Notes: generated by a model not told the origin, from the letters alone. 64,000 nucleotides of DNA from Methylobacterium sp. Leaf91 (GCF_001422815.1 NZ_LMMP01000001.1:243848-307847), one strand, 5' to 3'; counted from the stretch's first letter, positions 53,016-63,427 are shown. Made by a program: numbers and translations.

Positions 53016-53648
53016 ATGGATCTCAACTCGCGTCTGTTCGACAGCATCCGCATCAAGCGCAAACCCTCCTGCGACGAGCCCAAGGCTGCGTCCCAGACGG
53101 GCTGCGAGACCCCCGGCTGCACCAATGCCGGGCTCTACCGCGCTCCCAAGGGTCGCAAGGCGGAAGGCCAGTACTGGCGCTTCTGCATCGACCACGTGCG
53201 CGCCTACAACGCCACCTACAACTACTTCGACGGCATGAACGACGCCGCCGTCCAGGCCTACCAGAAGGACGCCGTGATCGGGCACCGCCCGACCTGGGCG
53301 ATGGGCGTGAACCCGGCGACGCGGGCCGCCGGAGCGAAACCGGGCGACCCGAAGCGCGACTGGGCCTATGTCGACCCGCTCGACATCCTGCGCAGCGAAG
53401 GCGTCGGCGAGACCTCGCGCCGGGCCAAGCCCGAGCCGAGCCGGCCGCGCCTCACGGTGGCCGCCCTGAAGGCCCTCGACGTGCTCGGCCTCGACGAGAA
53501 CGCCGACACGGCCGCCATCAAGGCGCAGTACAAGGTGCTGGTGAAGCGCTTCCACCCCGACGCCAATGGCGGCGACCGCTCGTTCGAGGAGCGGCTGCGC
53601 GACATCATCCGCGCCCACGACACCCTGCGTGCCGCCGGCCTGTGCTGA
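53016..53648 (+). CDS. DnaJ-domain protein
   Basis: The 210-residue protein ends with a J domain (about 155-205) that keeps the HPD motif in KRFHPDANGGDRS, so it can stimulate a DnaK-type ATPase. The N-terminal part has two Cys-rich turns (CETPGCTNAG and FCIDHV) that may bind zinc. This architecture is common beside bolA and cobS in Rhizobiales. Its client is unknown. Confidence 0.9.
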   Translation: MDLNSRLFDSIRIKRKPSCDEPKAASQTGCETPGCTNAGLYRAPKGRKAEGQYWRFCIDHVRAYNATYNYFDGMNDAAVQAYQKDAVIGHRPTWAMGVNPATRAAGAKPGDPKRDWAYVDPLDILRSEGVGETSRRAKPEPSRPRLTVAALKALDVLGLDENADTAAIKAQYKVLVKRFHPDANGGDRSFEERLRDIIRAHDTLRAAGLC

Positions 53649-53881
53649 GCCGGGTGCCGCGAACCGGCACGAACGATGCACGTTTTTGCAAATGACGTGC
53701 GGTGGGAGGCGGCAAACCGCGCGGGAGGCCCTATATCGAGTTCTCGCACCCCTTGGCGTCCGCCGACGCAGCCCCTTAAAGGTGGTATTCCACGTCTCGC
53801 CCCGTGCGGGACCCGGCAATGCCCACCGAGATAGATCCGCGAGCCCGGCCCATGCCGGCGCCCGCCCCGACGAGGTCCCGT

Positions 53882-54865
53882 ATGCTTTCTGACGACACCC
53901 CCGCCTCGCTGCCCGACCGGATGGTCTCCGTCCGCGAGGCCTTCGGCATCGATCTCGACCTCAAGGTGCCGGCCTTCTCGCAGAGCGAGGAGCACGTTCC
54001 CGATCTCGACCCGGATTACATCTTCGATCGCGAGACCACCCTGGCGATCCTGGCGGGCTTCGCCCGTAACCGGCGCGTGATGGTCACCGGCTATCACGGC
54101 ACCGGCAAGTCGACCCATATCGAGCAGGTCGCCGCCCGCCTGAACTGGCCCTGCATCCGGATCAACCTCGACAGCCACGTCTCCCGCATCGATCTCGTCG
54201 GCAAGGACGCGATCGTGCTGAAGGACGGCAAGCAGATCACCGCCTTCCAAGACGGTATCCTGCCCTGGGCGCTGCAGAACAACGTGGCGCTGGTCTTCGA
54301 CGAATACGATGCCGGCCGACCGGACGTGATGTTCGTGATCCAGCGCGTGCTCGAAGTCTCGGGGCGCCTGACGCTGCTCGACCAGAAGCGGGTGATCCGC
54401 CCCCACCCGGCCTTCCGCCTGTTCGCCACCGCCAACACGGTGGGGCTGGGCGACACGTCCGGCCTCTATCACGGCACCCAGCAGATCAACCAGGGCCAGA
54501 TGGACCGCTGGTCGATCGTGACGACGCTGAACTACCTCGCCCATGACCGCGAGGTGGACATCGTCCTGTCGAAGGCGCTGCATTACCAGCGCGACGGCGG
54601 GCGCGACATCGTCAGCCGCATGGTCCGCGTCGCCGACCTGACCCGCAACGCCTTCATGAACGGCGACCTCTCCACCGTCATGAGCCCGCGCACGGTGATC
54701 ACCTGGGCCGAGAACGCCGACATCTTCCAGGATATCGGCTTCGCCTTCCGGGTGACCTTCCTCAACAAGTGCGACGAGCTCGAACGCACCCTGGTGGCGG
54801 AATTCTACCAGCGTGCCTTCGGCAAGGAGCTGCCCGAGAGCGCGATGAACGTGGCGCTGAGCTGA
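53882..54865 (+). CDS. cobS: Cobaltochelatase subunit CobS
   Basis: The 327-residue AAA+ ATPase has Walker [10 protein letters not shown] and Walker [11 protein letters not shown], and matches CobS length. CobS and CobT form the motor chaperone that, with CobN, inserts cobalt into hydrogenobyrinate a,c-diamide in aerobic cobalamin synthesis. CobN is not in the window. The ATG at 53882 begins [10 protein letters not shown]. Downstream is a DUF29 gene and then cobT. Confidence 0.94.
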   Translation: MLSDDTPASLPDRMVSVREAFGIDLDLKVPAFSQSEEHVPDLDPDYIFDRETTLAILAGFARNRRVMVTGYHGTGKSTHIEQVAARLNWPCIRINLDSHVSRIDLVGKDAIVLKDGKQITAFQDGILPWALQNNVALVFDEYDAGRPDVMFVIQRVLEVSGRLTLLDQKRVIRPHPAFRLFATANTVGLGDTSGLYHGTQQINQGQMDRWSIVTTLNYLAHDREVDIVLSKALHYQRDGGRDIVSRMVRVADLTRNAFMNGDLSTVMSPRTVITWAENADIFQDIGFAFRVTFLNKCDELERTLVAEFYQRAFGKELPESAMNVALS

Positions 54866-54885
54866 GGATCGACGCGGAGGACGCG

Positions 54886-55389
54886 ATGGCCGAACCGGCC
54901 TTGAAGGGTGAGACACGGGAATCGTCACCGTCCGAGCGCGCACCGAATCGTGCGCGCTACGAGGATGATTTCTATTCGTGGCTGATCCAGCAAGCCGATC
55001 TCCTGCGCGCCCGTCGCTTCGAGGAGCTCGATCTCGAGCACATGGCCGAGGAACTCGAGGATTTGTCGAAGAGCGAGTTCGCCAAGCTTCAGAGCACCCT
55101 GCGCGTCCTCGTCATGCACATGCTGAAATGGGACCAGCAGCCGGAGCACCGCACGCCGAGCTGGATCTTCTCGATCCGTGAGCAACGGCGGCGCTACGGG
55201 CGGATCTTGTCCAGCAATCCCGGGCTGAAGCCTCGCATCGACGAGGCGCTGAGCGACGCCTACCCGGACGCACGCGATTGGGCCGCCGACGAGACCCATC
55301 TGCCGCCGGATGAGTTTCCCGCGGAATGCCCCTACGGCTGGGACGACATCCTGGACCGCCCCTTCGATTTCGACTCGGTGAAGAAGTAG
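54886..55389 (+). CDS. DUF29 domain-containing protein
   Basis: The 167-residue protein has the DUF29 pattern: [20 protein letters not shown], then a [13 protein letters not shown] helix, then a WDQQPEHRT segment. DUF29 proteins are widespread in cyanobacteria and alphaproteobacteria and have no firm function. Its ATG lies 20 bases after cobS and its stop is five bases before cobT, so it is in the same transcript. This is an unusual insertion between two subunits of one enzyme. Confidence 0.87.
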   Translation: MAEPALKGETRESSPSERAPNRARYEDDFYSWLIQQADLLRARRFEELDLEHMAEELEDLSKSEFAKLQSTLRVLVMHMLKWDQQPEHRTPSWIFSIREQRRRYGRILSSNPGLKPRIDEALSDAYPDARDWAADETHLPPDEFPAECPYGWDDILDRPFDFDSVKK

Positions 55390-55394
55390 CGATC

Positions 55395-57296
55395 GTGGCC
55401 ATCTCGAACCGCAAAGCCGGCGAACGCCGGGAGCCCATCGCCGAACCGCTGAAGCGTTCGGTGGCCGGATGCCTGCGCGCCATCGCCAAGCGCTCCGAGA
55501 TCGAGGTGGTCTATGCCAGCGACCGGCCGGCGCTCACCGGCGACAAGGCGCGCCTGCCCGAGCCGCCGCGCAAGCTGACGCCGGAGGATGTGGCGATCCT
55601 GCGCGGCAATGCCGATTCGATGGCGCTGCGCCTCGGCTGCCACGATGTGGCGGTCCATCGCCGCCTCGCCCCCGAGAATGCCGGTGCGCGCGCCGTGTTC
55701 GATGCCGTCGAACAGGCCCGCGTGGAGGCCATCGGCTCGCGTAGGATGGCCGGCGTGGCCTCGAACCTCACGGCCATGCTGGAGGACCGCTACCATCGCG
55801 GCGGCAAGTACGAGGACATCACCGACCGGGCGGATGCCCCGATGGAGGATGCCGTCGCCCTGATGGTGCGCGAACGCCTGACCGGGGAAGCCCCGCCCAA
55901 GGCCGCGCGCAAGATCGTCGACCTCTGGCGCTCCCATATCGAGGAGAAGGCCGGCCCCAGCCTCGACGGTCTCATCGGCAATCTCGAGAACCAGCGCTCC
56001 TTCGCCCGCTCGGTGCGCGAGTTGCTGTCCTCCCTCGACATGGCGGACGAGACGCCGCTCGACCCGGAGGACGACGACAACGAGGACGACAACGAAGGGC
56101 AGGACGACGAGCAGACCCCGAGCGAGGGCGAAGCCGAGGAGCAGTCCCAGGGCGACAAGTCCGAGATGGAGACCTCCGAGGAGGCCTCGGACGAGTTGCA
56201 GGACGGCGCCACGGAAGCCGCCGACGCTCCCTCCGGCGAATTGCCGGACGAGTCCGAGAACGCCGAATCCGAGGAGGCCTCCGAGGCCAAGCGTCCGCCC
56301 AACAACCGGCCCGTCGAGCCGCGCGGCCCCGAATACAAGGTGTTCAATCCCCGCTTCGACGAGATGATCGACGCCGAGGATCTGTGCGACGCCGAAGAGC
56401 TCGCGCGCCTGCGCACCTATCTCGACAAGCAGCTCGCCCATCTCCAGGGCGTGGTCGGCCGACTCGCCAACCGGCTGCAGCGCCGGCTCCTGGCGCAGCA
56501 GAACCGGGCCTGGGAATTCGACCTCGAAGAAGGCCAGCTCGATCCGGCCCGCCTCGTGCGGGTGATGACCGACCCGTTCCAGCCGCTCTCGTTCAAGCGC
56601 GAGAAGGACACGAATTTTCGCGACACGGTGGTGACGCTGCTGCTGGACAATTCGGGCTCCATGCGCGGCCGGCCGATCACCGTGGCGGCCACCTGCGCCG
56701 ACATCCTGGCGCGGACCCTGGAGCGCTGCGGCGTGAAGGTGGAGATCCTGGGCTTCACCACCCGCGCCTGGAAGGGCGGCCAGTCACGCGAGGCGTGGCT
56801 GGCGGCGGGCAAGCCCAACGCGCCGGGCCGCCTCAACGACCTGCGCCACATCGTCTACAAGAGCGCCGACGCTCCCTGGCGCCGGGCGCGCAAGAATCTC
56901 GGGCTGATGATGCGCGAGGGGCTGCTCAAGGAGAATATCGACGGCGAGGCCCTGGACTGGGCGCACAAGCGCCTGCTCGCCCGGCCCGAACAGCGCAAGA
57001 TCCTGATGGTGATCTCGGACGGCGCGCCCGTCGACGATTCGACCCTCTCGGTCAATCCGGGCAATTATCTCGAGCGCCACCTGCGCTGGATGATCGAGGA
57101 CATCGAGACCCGCTCACCGGTGGAACTCCTCGCCATCGGCATCGGCCACGACGTGACCCGCTACTACCGCCGCGCCGTCACCATCATCGACGCCGAGGAG
57201 CTCGGCGGGGCGATGACGGAGAAGCTGGCGGAGCTGTTCGAGGAGGATGCGGGTGGTGCCGCGCCCGTGCGCAGGGCTGCGGGCGGGCGGCGGTAG
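55395..57296 (+). CDS. cobT: Cobaltochelatase subunit CobT
   Basis: The 633-residue protein has an N-terminal helical domain, a very acidic central stretch (about 215-315, nearly all Asp/Glu/Ser) and a C-terminal von Willebrand A domain with the MIDAS site [11 protein letters not shown]. These are the parts of CobT. It works with CobS in cobalt insertion. The GTG at 55395 fits the usual length; an upstream in-frame GTG would overlap the DUF29 gene too far. The acidic stretch is typical. Confidence 0.94.
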   Translation: MAISNRKAGERREPIAEPLKRSVAGCLRAIAKRSEIEVVYASDRPALTGDKARLPEPPRKLTPEDVAILRGNADSMALRLGCHDVAVHRRLAPENAGARAVFDAVEQARVEAIGSRRMAGVASNLTAMLEDRYHRGGKYEDITDRADAPMEDAVALMVRERLTGEAPPKAARKIVDLWRSHIEEKAGPSLDGLIGNLENQRSFARSVRELLSSLDMADETPLDPEDDDNEDDNEGQDDEQTPSEGEAEEQSQGDKSEMETSEEASDELQDGATEAADAPSGELPDESENAESEEASEAKRPPNNRPVEPRGPEYKVFNPRFDEMIDAEDLCDAEELARLRTYLDKQLAHLQGVVGRLANRLQRRLLAQQNRAWEFDLEEGQLDPARLVRVMTDPFQPLSFKREKDTNFRDTVVTLLLDNSGSMRGRPITVAATCADILARTLERCGVKVEILGFTTRAWKGGQSREAWLAAGKPNAPGRLNDLRHIVYKSADAPWRRARKNLGLMMREGLLKENIDGEALDWAHKRLLARPEQRKILMVISDGAPVDDSTLSVNPGNYLERHLRWMIEDIETRSPVELLAIGIGHDVTRYYRRAVTIIDAEELGGAMTEKLAELFEEDAGGAAPVRRAAGGRR

Positions 57297-57364
57297 CCAT
57301 CGAAATCGAACCGATGCCCCGTTGATTCGGTTCGGCCGTTCATCGAAGGATTTCGGTCGGCCGA

Positions 57365-58324
57365 TTATATGTCTCGCCCTTGGTGAATCTCGGGTAGACT
57401 GCGCTTCCGCTTCTGGACCAATGCCCAGAAGCGGCCGTCGATGGCCACAAGTCCGCACCCGATCAGCATTATGCCGAGATAGTGGCGTGCCTCCAAAACC
57501 TCTCCGAGCATCGACGCGCCGAGCAAGATCGCCGAAATCGGGATGAGGAAGGTCACGAGAAGCAGGTTCGTTGCTCCCGCGCTCGCCAGCAGACGAAAGT
57601 AGAGCACATAGGCCAGAGCCGTCGAGACAGTCGCAATGGCGAGCACCGCGCCCCACACCGGAGGGTCCGGCATCGCAAGCGTCCAGGGGCGATCCACGAC
57701 CAAGGCGACGGGCAGGAGCATAAGCGCTGATGCTGTAACCTGCCCCGCAGCAGTTGCGAATGGCGAAACGCCCATGAGCTTGAACCGGCGACCGAATACA
57801 CCCGCGAGCGCGTAAGAGAAGGCAGCGGCGAGCACGGCAAGTTGCGCTAGGACATCTGCTCCGAGCCCGGTCAGCACGTCAGGCCCGACCATCGCAACGA
57901 CCCCGGCAAAGCCTAGGATGACGCCGACGAGCCGGCTTACTGTCATGCGTTCGTCGACGGTGAGGAGGTGAGCCACGATGACGGCGAAGAGCGGCGTGGT
58001 GGCATTCAGGATGGCGGCGAGCCCGGAGGCGATGTGAGTCTGCCCCCACACGATGAGGCAGAAGGGCAAGACGTTGTTCAGCAGCCCCATCCCAGCGAAC
58101 GCCACCCAGGGGCCGGGCTGCCGCGGAAGGCGTAAGCCTGCAAACGGCAGAACCATGATGAGAACCAACGCGGCGAGCCCAACCCTGAGCACGACGAGGG
58201 TGAGTGGCGGAAGAGCTGTGAGCGCAACGCTCGTAAAGAAGAACGATCCGCCCCAGAGCATGGAAAGCACAATCAGCGCTGTATATTCGGCGGCGGACAT
58301 CGGGCGGTTCATTTCGGAAGGCAT
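57365..58324 (-). CDS. EamA/DMT-family transporter
   Basis: The 319-residue protein has ten hydrophobic helices in two homologous halves, opening with LSMLWGGSFFFTSVAL, the EamA signature. It is probably a metabolite exporter; the substrate is unknown. Lower GC and codon use than its neighbours suggest a separate origin. It is a single-gene unit convergent with cobT. Confidence 0.88.
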   Translation of the reverse strand: MPSEMNRPMSAAEYTALIVLSMLWGGSFFFTSVALTALPPLTLVVLRVGLAALVLIMVLPFAGLRLPRQPGPWVAFAGMGLLNNVLPFCLIVWGQTHIASGLAAILNATTPLFAVIVAHLLTVDERMTVSRLVGVILGFAGVVAMVGPDVLTGLGADVLAQLAVLAAAFSYALAGVFGRRFKLMGVSPFATAAGQVTASALMLLPVALVVDRPWTLAMPDPPVWGAVLAIATVSTALAYVLYFRLLASAGATNLLLVTFLIPISAILLGASMLGEVLEARHYLGIMLIGCGLVAIDGRFWALVQKRKRSLPEIHQGRDI

Positions 58325-58733
58325 GAGCGATTCCCCTTGAGGAGCATTCGTGCCTACAGGGCACCATCTCGCTCGGCGTCTCGTTCCTTGCTCTGCAATT
58401 CGCGATCTACTCGCTTTCCTGTAGTCCAGCTTCCACCAAAGTCGAACCTGTTACCCGTAATCACACAGTCGCGGATCTTCGTCGGAGATGTATTCAGGCG
58501 CGGCCTCGTTACTGCATGTAACGAGGCCGCCATTTATATAAACCACGATGGTAAAGCTGATAAATAAATAAATATATATCATATAAATACTGAGACATAT
58601 TCGTGAAATATAATGACTCACCAATATTCTCATTGAGAGTCTCTTCTATCCGGCAAGCAAGGTTTAGGCGGTAGAGGCTGTAACTCACCCATCATAATCA
58701 TCGAGAACGGATGCGAAGCGTCAGTTCCCGCCC
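58325..58733. other. AT-rich intergenic region with a perfect hairpin
   Basis: Apart from the palindrome at 58501-58529 this contains only AT-rich sequence at 58550-58620. No coding ORF is convincing. Confidence 0.45.
58501..58529. repeat. Perfect 12-bp inverted repeat
   Basis: Arms 58501-58512 (CGGCCTCGTTAC) and 58518-58529 (GTAACGAGGCCG) flank a 5-base loop. It could be a terminator, though neither side has a clean U-tract, or an operator near the AT-rich segment. Confidence 0.6.
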
Positions 58734-59291
58734 CTACGACACCAACCGCATATCCAACCGCCCCAGCATCCGCCCGAACACGGCCGGATCGTCGAGGGCG
58801 CGGGCGAGGACGAGGCCGCCTTGGATCGTCAGGACGGCATCCTCGGCGAGGGAATCCGCCTCGGCGGCCGGGCGCCCGGCGCGGATCAGCGCCTGCGCCA
58901 GAGCCTCGCGCCAATCCCGGAAGTAGCCGGCGATCCGGTCCGCGAATCCGTCGCGTCCCTCGGTGAGGGCGAAGGCGCCCACGAGGCAAGCCCTTCGGCC
59001 GGAGCGGAAATAGGCGTCCGTCTCCGACAGCATGAGCCGGATCGCCGCCCGTGGATCGGGATCGTCGCGCAGGGGCGCGTAGACCTTCTCCTCGAACCAC
59101 GCGCCGATGGCGTCGAGGACGGCTTCAGCCATCTCGGCCTTACCGCCGGGAAAGGCGTGATAGAGGCTGCCCTTGCCGAGGCCGGTTCGCGCTCCGATGA
59201 GGGCGAGGCTCGCACCCTCGTAGCCGTACTCGCGAAAGACCTCGGCGATGGCGGGCAGCGCGTCCTCCCGCGCCCCCGGCTTCTTCGTCAT
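58734..59291 (-). CDS. TetR-family transcriptional regulator
   Basis: The 185-residue protein has an N-terminal helix-turn-helix (YEGASLALIGARTGLGKGSLY is the core) and a TetR C-terminal ligand domain with TETDAYF- and CLVGAF-like segments. It lies 7 bases after the DUF1348 gene on the same strand, and a perfect palindrome upstream of that gene (59796-59811) is its likely binding site, so the pair is probably self-controlled. Confidence 0.88.
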   Translation of the reverse strand: MTKKPGAREDALPAIAEVFREYGYEGASLALIGARTGLGKGSLYHAFPGGKAEMAEAVLDAIGAWFEEKVYAPLRDDPDPRAAIRLMLSETDAYFRSGRRACLVGAFALTEGRDGFADRIAGYFRDWREALAQALIRAGRPAAEADSLAEDAVLTIQGGLVLARALDDPAVFGRMLGRLDMRLVS

Positions 59292-59298
59292 GGTCCGG

Positions 59299-59772
59299 TC
59301 AGAGCCCGAGATCGGTGAGTCCGGGATGGTCGTCGGGGCGCGGCGCGGCGCGGTCCCAGTGGAACTTGCGCTCCGATTCGGAGATCGCGAGGTCGTTGAT
59401 GCTGGCATGGCGCAGCCGCATCAGGCCGTTGGCGTCGAACTCCCAGTTCTCGTTGCCATAGGCGCGGAACCAGTCGCCGGCCACATCGTGAAACTCGTAG
59501 GCGAAGCGCACGGCGATCCGGTCCTCGGTGAAGGCCCAGATCTCCTTGATGAGACGGTATTCGTGCTCCTTCGCCCATTTGCGGGTGAGGAACTCGACGA
59601 TGGCCGCACGGCCTGAGAAGAATTCCGAGCGGTTCCGCCAGCGGCTGTCCGCCGTGTAGGCCAGCGAGACTTTTTCAGGGTTGCAGCCGTTCCAGCCGTT
59701 CTCGGCGGCGCGGACCTTCTGGATCGCGGTCTCGCGGGTGAAGGTGGGCAGCGGTGGGCGGGATTCGGACAT
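59299..59772 (-). CDS. DUF1348 / nuclear transport factor 2-like protein
   Basis: The 157-residue protein has the SnoaL/NTF2-like pattern with [28 protein letters not shown] and [13 protein letters not shown], which define DUF1348. It is a small alpha-beta cone; relatives are presumed ligand-binding or enzyme-like but without known reaction. The ATG at 59772 starts MSESRPPL. It is first in a transcript with the TetR gene. Confidence 0.88.
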   Translation of the reverse strand: MSESRPPLPTFTRETAIQKVRAAENGWNGCNPEKVSLAYTADSRWRNRSEFFSGRAAIVEFLTRKWAKEHEYRLIKEIWAFTEDRIAVRFAYEFHDVAGDWFRAYGNENWEFDANGLMRLRHASINDLAISESERKFHWDRAAPRPDDHPGLTDLGL

Positions 59773-59795
59773 CGGCTCGGGCTCCTGCGCTTGTC

Positions 59796-59811
59796 TGTAC
59801 CGATCGGTACA
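59796..59811. promoter_or_regulatory. Perfect palindrome, likely TetR operator
   Basis: The 16-base sequence TGTACCGATCGGTACA is its own reverse complement and lies 24 bases upstream of the DUF1348 ATG. TetR regulators bind such palindromes, often with TGTACNG-like ends, and the regulator gene is in the same transcript. Direct binding is inference. Confidence 0.7.
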
Positions 59812-59845
59812 AACAGCGGGCGTGCCGGTCAAGGCGTCGAACCGT

Positions 59846-60775
59846 TCAGGTGTGACCGAGGATCGCGAGCCACGCCACGGTGGTCGCGACCGCGAGCAGG
59901 GTCGAGAGCATGACGGCAGCGGCGATCAACCCGGTCTCGGCCTTGTAGCGGACGGCCAGCAGGTAGGAGTTGATGCCCACGGGCATCGCCGCGAACAGGG
60001 TGGCGACCCCGGCATAGGCGGGCGGCATGGTGAAGACGTGGAAGGCCAGCACCCAGACCGCCAGCGGATGCAGGACGAGCTTCAGGGTCGTCACCACCAT
60101 GGCGCCGGGCAGGTCGTGCAGCACCCGGTAGCGCACGAGGCCGGCGCCGAGCGCGATCAGCGCGCAGGTGGAGGCAGTGCCGGCCAGCGCATCCACCAGC
60201 GACTTGACCATGCCGCCGGGGGCGAGGCCGAACGACTTGAGGCCCAAGCCGATCATCAACGACAGGAAGATCGGGTTGCGGAACAGGACGAGGACGAGCC
60301 CCTTCAGCCGCTTGAGGATCGATTGCTGTCCGTCCGATTCGATGAGGAAGGTGGCGCAGCCCATCATCAGAGGCAGGTGGACGGCGAGCAGCATGAAGAG
60401 CGGAAACGCGCCCTCATCGCCATAGGCTTGCAGGATCATCGGCACGCCGATGAAGATCGTGTTCGATTGGCTGGCCGCGAATCCGTGCAGGATCGCGCCC
60501 GTCCGGCCGACGCCTTCTCGCCGCAGGCCGATCAGCGAGCCGACGAGCCAGGACAGGCCGGCGCCGCCGAAATAGCTGAACCAGTACGCCCAGGTGACCT
60601 CGCCGGTGAGACCCGGCCGCGTCAGCGTCGCGATGATGAGCGCCGGCACCGCGATGGCGAAGACGTATTCGGATAGCCCATCGCTGACCTTCTCCGACAG
60701 GAACCCGGCGAGCGCCGCGACCCAGCCGATGAGGATCAGCCCGAAGATCGGGGCGATGAGCGACAGCACGGTCAT
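59846..60775 (-). CDS. AEC-family transporter (auxin efflux carrier type)
   Basis: The 309-residue protein has ten hydrophobic helices in two five-helix halves; it opens [20 protein letters not shown] and has the mid-protein [19 protein letters not shown] proteins export organic acids or other small anions; the substrate is unknown. It faces away from the rpmB hairpin and is a single-gene unit. Confidence 0.9.
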   Translation of the reverse strand: MTVLSLIAPIFGLILIGWVAALAGFLSEKVSDGLSEYVFAIAVPALIIATLTRPGLTGEVTWAYWFSYFGGAGLSWLVGSLIGLRREGVGRTGAILHGFAASQSNTIFIGVPMILQAYGDEGAFPLFMLLAVHLPLMMGCATFLIESDGQQSILKRLKGLVLVLFRNPIFLSLMIGLGLKSFGLAPGGMVKSLVDALAGTASTCALIALGAGLVRYRVLHDLPGAMVVTTLKLVLHPLAVWVLAFHVFTMPPAYAGVATLFAAMPVGINSYLLAVRYKAETGLIAAAVMLSTLLAVATTVAWLAILGHT

Positions 60776-60813
60776 CGGGAAGAGCCGGATAGTGGGTCAG
60801 TCGGAATCAACGC

Positions 60814-60852
60814 GAACGGCCGCCGCATGCACAAAGCATGCGGCGGCCGTTC
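60814..60852. terminator. Strong hairpin terminator after rpmB
   Basis: Perfect 17-bp GC-rich stem (60814-60830 with 60836-60852) with a 5-base loop, between rpmB and the AEC gene (both minus). On the minus strand it lies 66 bases after the rpmB stop. A U-tract is weak. Confidence 0.75.
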
Positions 60853-60917
60853 GAGATTAAAATGAGACGTCGAGCGTGATCGAAGCGGGCTCTCGCCGAC
60901 GCTTCGATATCGCAGCC

Positions 60918-61223
60918 TCAGGCGGCGGCCGGGGTCTCGACTTCGGCGAGCTTCTTGTGCAGCTCGCGCTTGATCAGACGGGCCGTCTGCGACAGCTCGA
61001 TCTCGCGAGCCTTGATGAGGAAGGCATCGAGGCCACCGCGATGCTCGACCGAGCGCAGGGCGTGAGCCGTGACGCGCAGGCGAACCCGACGCTTCAGGGC
61101 GTCGGACTGCAGGGTGACCTGGCACAGGTTCGGCAGGAACCGGCACTTGGTCTTACGGTTCGAGTGGCTCACGAGGTGGCCGGTCTGCACGGCTTTGCCC
61201 GTGAGTTCGCAACGGCGCGACAT
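60918..61223 (-). CDS. rpmB: 50S ribosomal protein L28
   Basis: The 101-residue protein opens [22 protein letters not shown], the L28 signature, and continues [22 protein letters not shown]. Length is normal for alphaproteobacteria. It is a single-gene unit followed by a strong hairpin. Position beside the DUF3108 gene is conserved in Rhizobiales. Confidence 0.97.
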   Translation of the reverse strand: MSRRCELTGKAVQTGHLVSHSNRKTKCRFLPNLCQVTLQSDALKRRVRLRVTAHALRSVEHRGGLDAFLIKAREIELSQTARLIKRELHKKLAEVETPAAA

Positions 61224-61557
61224 TGTTCTAAATCCCGTCTCGTTCCGCGTCTGATCGGGCGATGGCGGAAGACCGGTCGCAACGCGCCACGGGCCTCACG
61301 CACGCCAAACTCCGATCGAGCGGCGTCTCATTGAAGGCGCGAGCCTATAGGTGACGGGCAGGGCATCCGTCAAGGGCGGCGCTGCGTTTTGCCCGTCGGA
61401 ATAACCACGCTCCGGGGCCGGTGCAGCGCCATCCAGGCGCCCCGCGCCGCGGCATCCATACGATGTATTAACCACGAACGGGGACGATGACGGAACGATG
61501 CCGCCCGGTCTCTACTGCCGCGCGGCTCCAAGCCTTGGAACATCAGAGCCTCACGCC
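61224..61557. other. Divergent intergenic region between rpmB and the DUF3108 gene
   Basis: It probably contains both promoters. No ORF or structured element is seen. Confidence 0.4.
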
Positions 61558-62427
61558 ATGTGCGCCATGCGCCTCCTCCGCGCCAGCCTCCTCGCCACCC
61601 TCGGCGTGATTCCCGCCTCCGAGGGATTCGCGCGGCCGAAGGCCACCTCCGCCAAAACTGCGGCACCGGCGACGGTGACGGTGGATTACGGCATCGCGCT
61701 GGCCGGCATCCCCATCGGCACCGCGCAGGTCTCGGGCCTGTTCGAGACCACGCGCTACCGCATGGACGTGTCGGCCCGCCTCACCGGCCTCGTCGGCGCG
61801 GTGACCGGCGGCATGGGCTCGGCCCGGGCCAACGGCCTCATCGCCGAGGGGCCGCAGCCGAACACCTTCGCCATCTCCACCAAGACCTCGAATTCCGGCA
61901 TCGCCGTGCGGATGGCGCTGGCGCGCGGCAACGTCACACAATCCGAGGTGACGCCGCCCCTGATCGACATGGGCGACCGCGTGCCGGTGACCCCGGCCAA
62001 CAAGCGCGGCATCGTCGATCCGGCCAGCGCCCTGATGATGCCGGCGGTGAGCCGCGGCGAGCTCACCGACCAGGCCAATTGCAACCGCACCATCCCGATC
62101 TTCGACGGCGCGACGCGCTTCAACGTGGTGCTGAGCTACGGCGAGACGCGCAACGTCGAGAAGCCCGGCTATTCCGGGCCGGTCCTCGTCTGCAACGCCC
62201 GCTACCAGGCCATTGCCGGGCATCGCCCCGACCGGCCGGGCGTGAAGTTCATGGAGGACAACCGCGACATGTCGGTATGGCTGGCGCCGGTCGAGGGCAC
62301 CCGCGTGCTGCTGCCGGTGCGCATCGCCGTGCGGACGACACTCGGCACCAACATCATCGAGGCGACCCGGTGGAGCCGTGGCGGGGCGCCGAGCCAGGTG
62401 GCGCAGGCGGCTTCGGTCGATCCATGA
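61558..62427 (+). CDS. DUF3108 domain-containing exported protein
   Basis: The 289-residue protein has a signal peptide (about 1-22) and the DUF3108 fold: VTVDYGIALAGIPIGTAQV is its first conserved segment (shown in part: YGIALAGIPIG), with RYQAIAGHRPDRPG later. Members are periplasmic and of unknown role. The ATG at 61558 begins the signal peptide; an upstream ATG at 61498 is less likely. Its place next to rpmB is conserved in Rhizobiales. Confidence 0.88.
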   Translation: MCAMRLLRASLLATLGVIPASEGFARPKATSAKTAAPATVTVDYGIALAGIPIGTAQVSGLFETTRYRMDVSARLTGLVGAVTGGMGSARANGLIAEGPQPNTFAISTKTSNSGIAVRMALARGNVTQSEVTPPLIDMGDRVPVTPANKRGIVDPASALMMPAVSRGELTDQANCNRTIPIFDGATRFNVVLSYGETRNVEKPGYSGPVLVCNARYQAIAGHRPDRPGVKFMEDNRDMSVWLAPVEGTRVLLPVRIAVRTTLGTNIIEATRWSRGGAPSQVAQAASVDP

Positions 62428-62447
62428 CGGCGAATCGGGCCTGAACC

Positions 62448-62987
62448 ATGGACCAGGCCATCGACATTCCGGTCTCGCGCCCTCGCTCGGTGGGCATGTT
62501 CGTCATCGCCCTGTGTTTCACGGTCGGCTGTGCCTCGATCCTCTACGCCCGGCCCGGAATCCACGGTCACGCTTTCGAGCCCGGCAGCTTTCACACATTC
62601 CTGATCTGGTTCGGATTGTTCTTCTTCGGCGCCGCCAGCGTCGTCAGCGCCCCCCGGATGTTCCGTTCGGGCACGCTGGTTTCCGTCGGGCGGCAGGGGA
62701 TCTTCGACCGCCGCCTGTCGAGCGGCTGGATTCCCTGGGACGCGGTCGAGGATCTCAAACCGGTCATGCGGGGACGCCAGCGCTATTTCGTCCTTCGCGT
62801 CGATCCCGAACGCTCGGGCGAATTGCCGATCTTCAAAGGGCGGCGCAGGATGGCCCCCTTCACGGGGCTCGGCGCCTATGGCTATGCCATCGGCGGCGCC
62901 GATCTCCAGGGCGGGTTCGCGGCCCTCGGCGACGCCCTGTCCGGCACTGCCCTCTGGCGGGCCCCCTCGGGTACCGGGACTCGCTGA
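62448..62987 (+). CDS. Hypothetical membrane protein
   Basis: The 179-residue protein has two membrane helices (about 18-40 and 52-70) and a C-terminal PH-like stretch with VGRQGIFDRRLSSGWIPWDAVEDL, typical of short bacterial PH-domain proteins. No function is known. Its stop overlaps the next ATG by one base (TGATG), showing translational coupling. Confidence 0.75.
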   Translation: MDQAIDIPVSRPRSVGMFVIALCFTVGCASILYARPGIHGHAFEPGSFHTFLIWFGLFFFGAASVVSAPRMFRSGTLVSVGRQGIFDRRLSSGWIPWDAVEDLKPVMRGRQRYFVLRVDPERSGELPIFKGRRRMAPFTGLGAYGYAIGGADLQGGFAALGDALSGTALWRAPSGTGTR

Positions 62988-63349
62988 TGTCGCCTCTGCC
63001 CCGCTCTCTTCGCTTCCTCGCCCTCGCGGGCTGCCTCGTCGCGGTGGCGGGCCATGCCGGTCCCGGCCATGCGGGCGAGCTCAGCTCGGACATCTCGCCC
63101 TGCGGGGGCGACGCTTATTCCTCGGCGGAGGTGATCGAGGGCCGCCCGGCACGGCGCGGCCCCCTCGTGGCGATGCCGGACACGCTCTGCGCCGATCTCG
63201 CGCCGCAGCAGCCGGCGAACCCCGTGGAGATCTATGTCGATCCTTATGGCTACCGGGGCGGTGGCTATCGCGGGGGTGACGCCCCATATGGCGGGGAGAC
63301 GCAGCGTGGGGGCCGGCCGTCCGGACGGCCCCTGCGCAGCGGCGACTGA
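62987..63349 (+). CDS. Small exported hypothetical protein
   Basis: The 120-residue protein has a signal peptide (about 1-29, ending AGHAG), two Cys in the mature part (SPCGG and DTLCAD) that may form a disulfide, and a Gly/Arg/Tyr-rich tail (YRGGGYRGGDAPYGG). No family is recognised. It is coupled to the membrane protein gene upstream. Confidence 0.65.
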   Translation: MSPLPRSLRFLALAGCLVAVAGHAGPGHAGELSSDISPCGGDAYSSAEVIEGRPARRGPLVAMPDTLCADLAPQQPANPVEIYVDPYGYRGGGYRGGDAPYGGETQRGGRPSGRPLRSGD

Positions 63350-63427
63350 CCCGAGGCGGCCATCTCGACGGGCCGTCATGAGACCCTGCCGCCGGCCGCT
63401 TTCGCCGAAGGGACCCGTCCCGCACAC

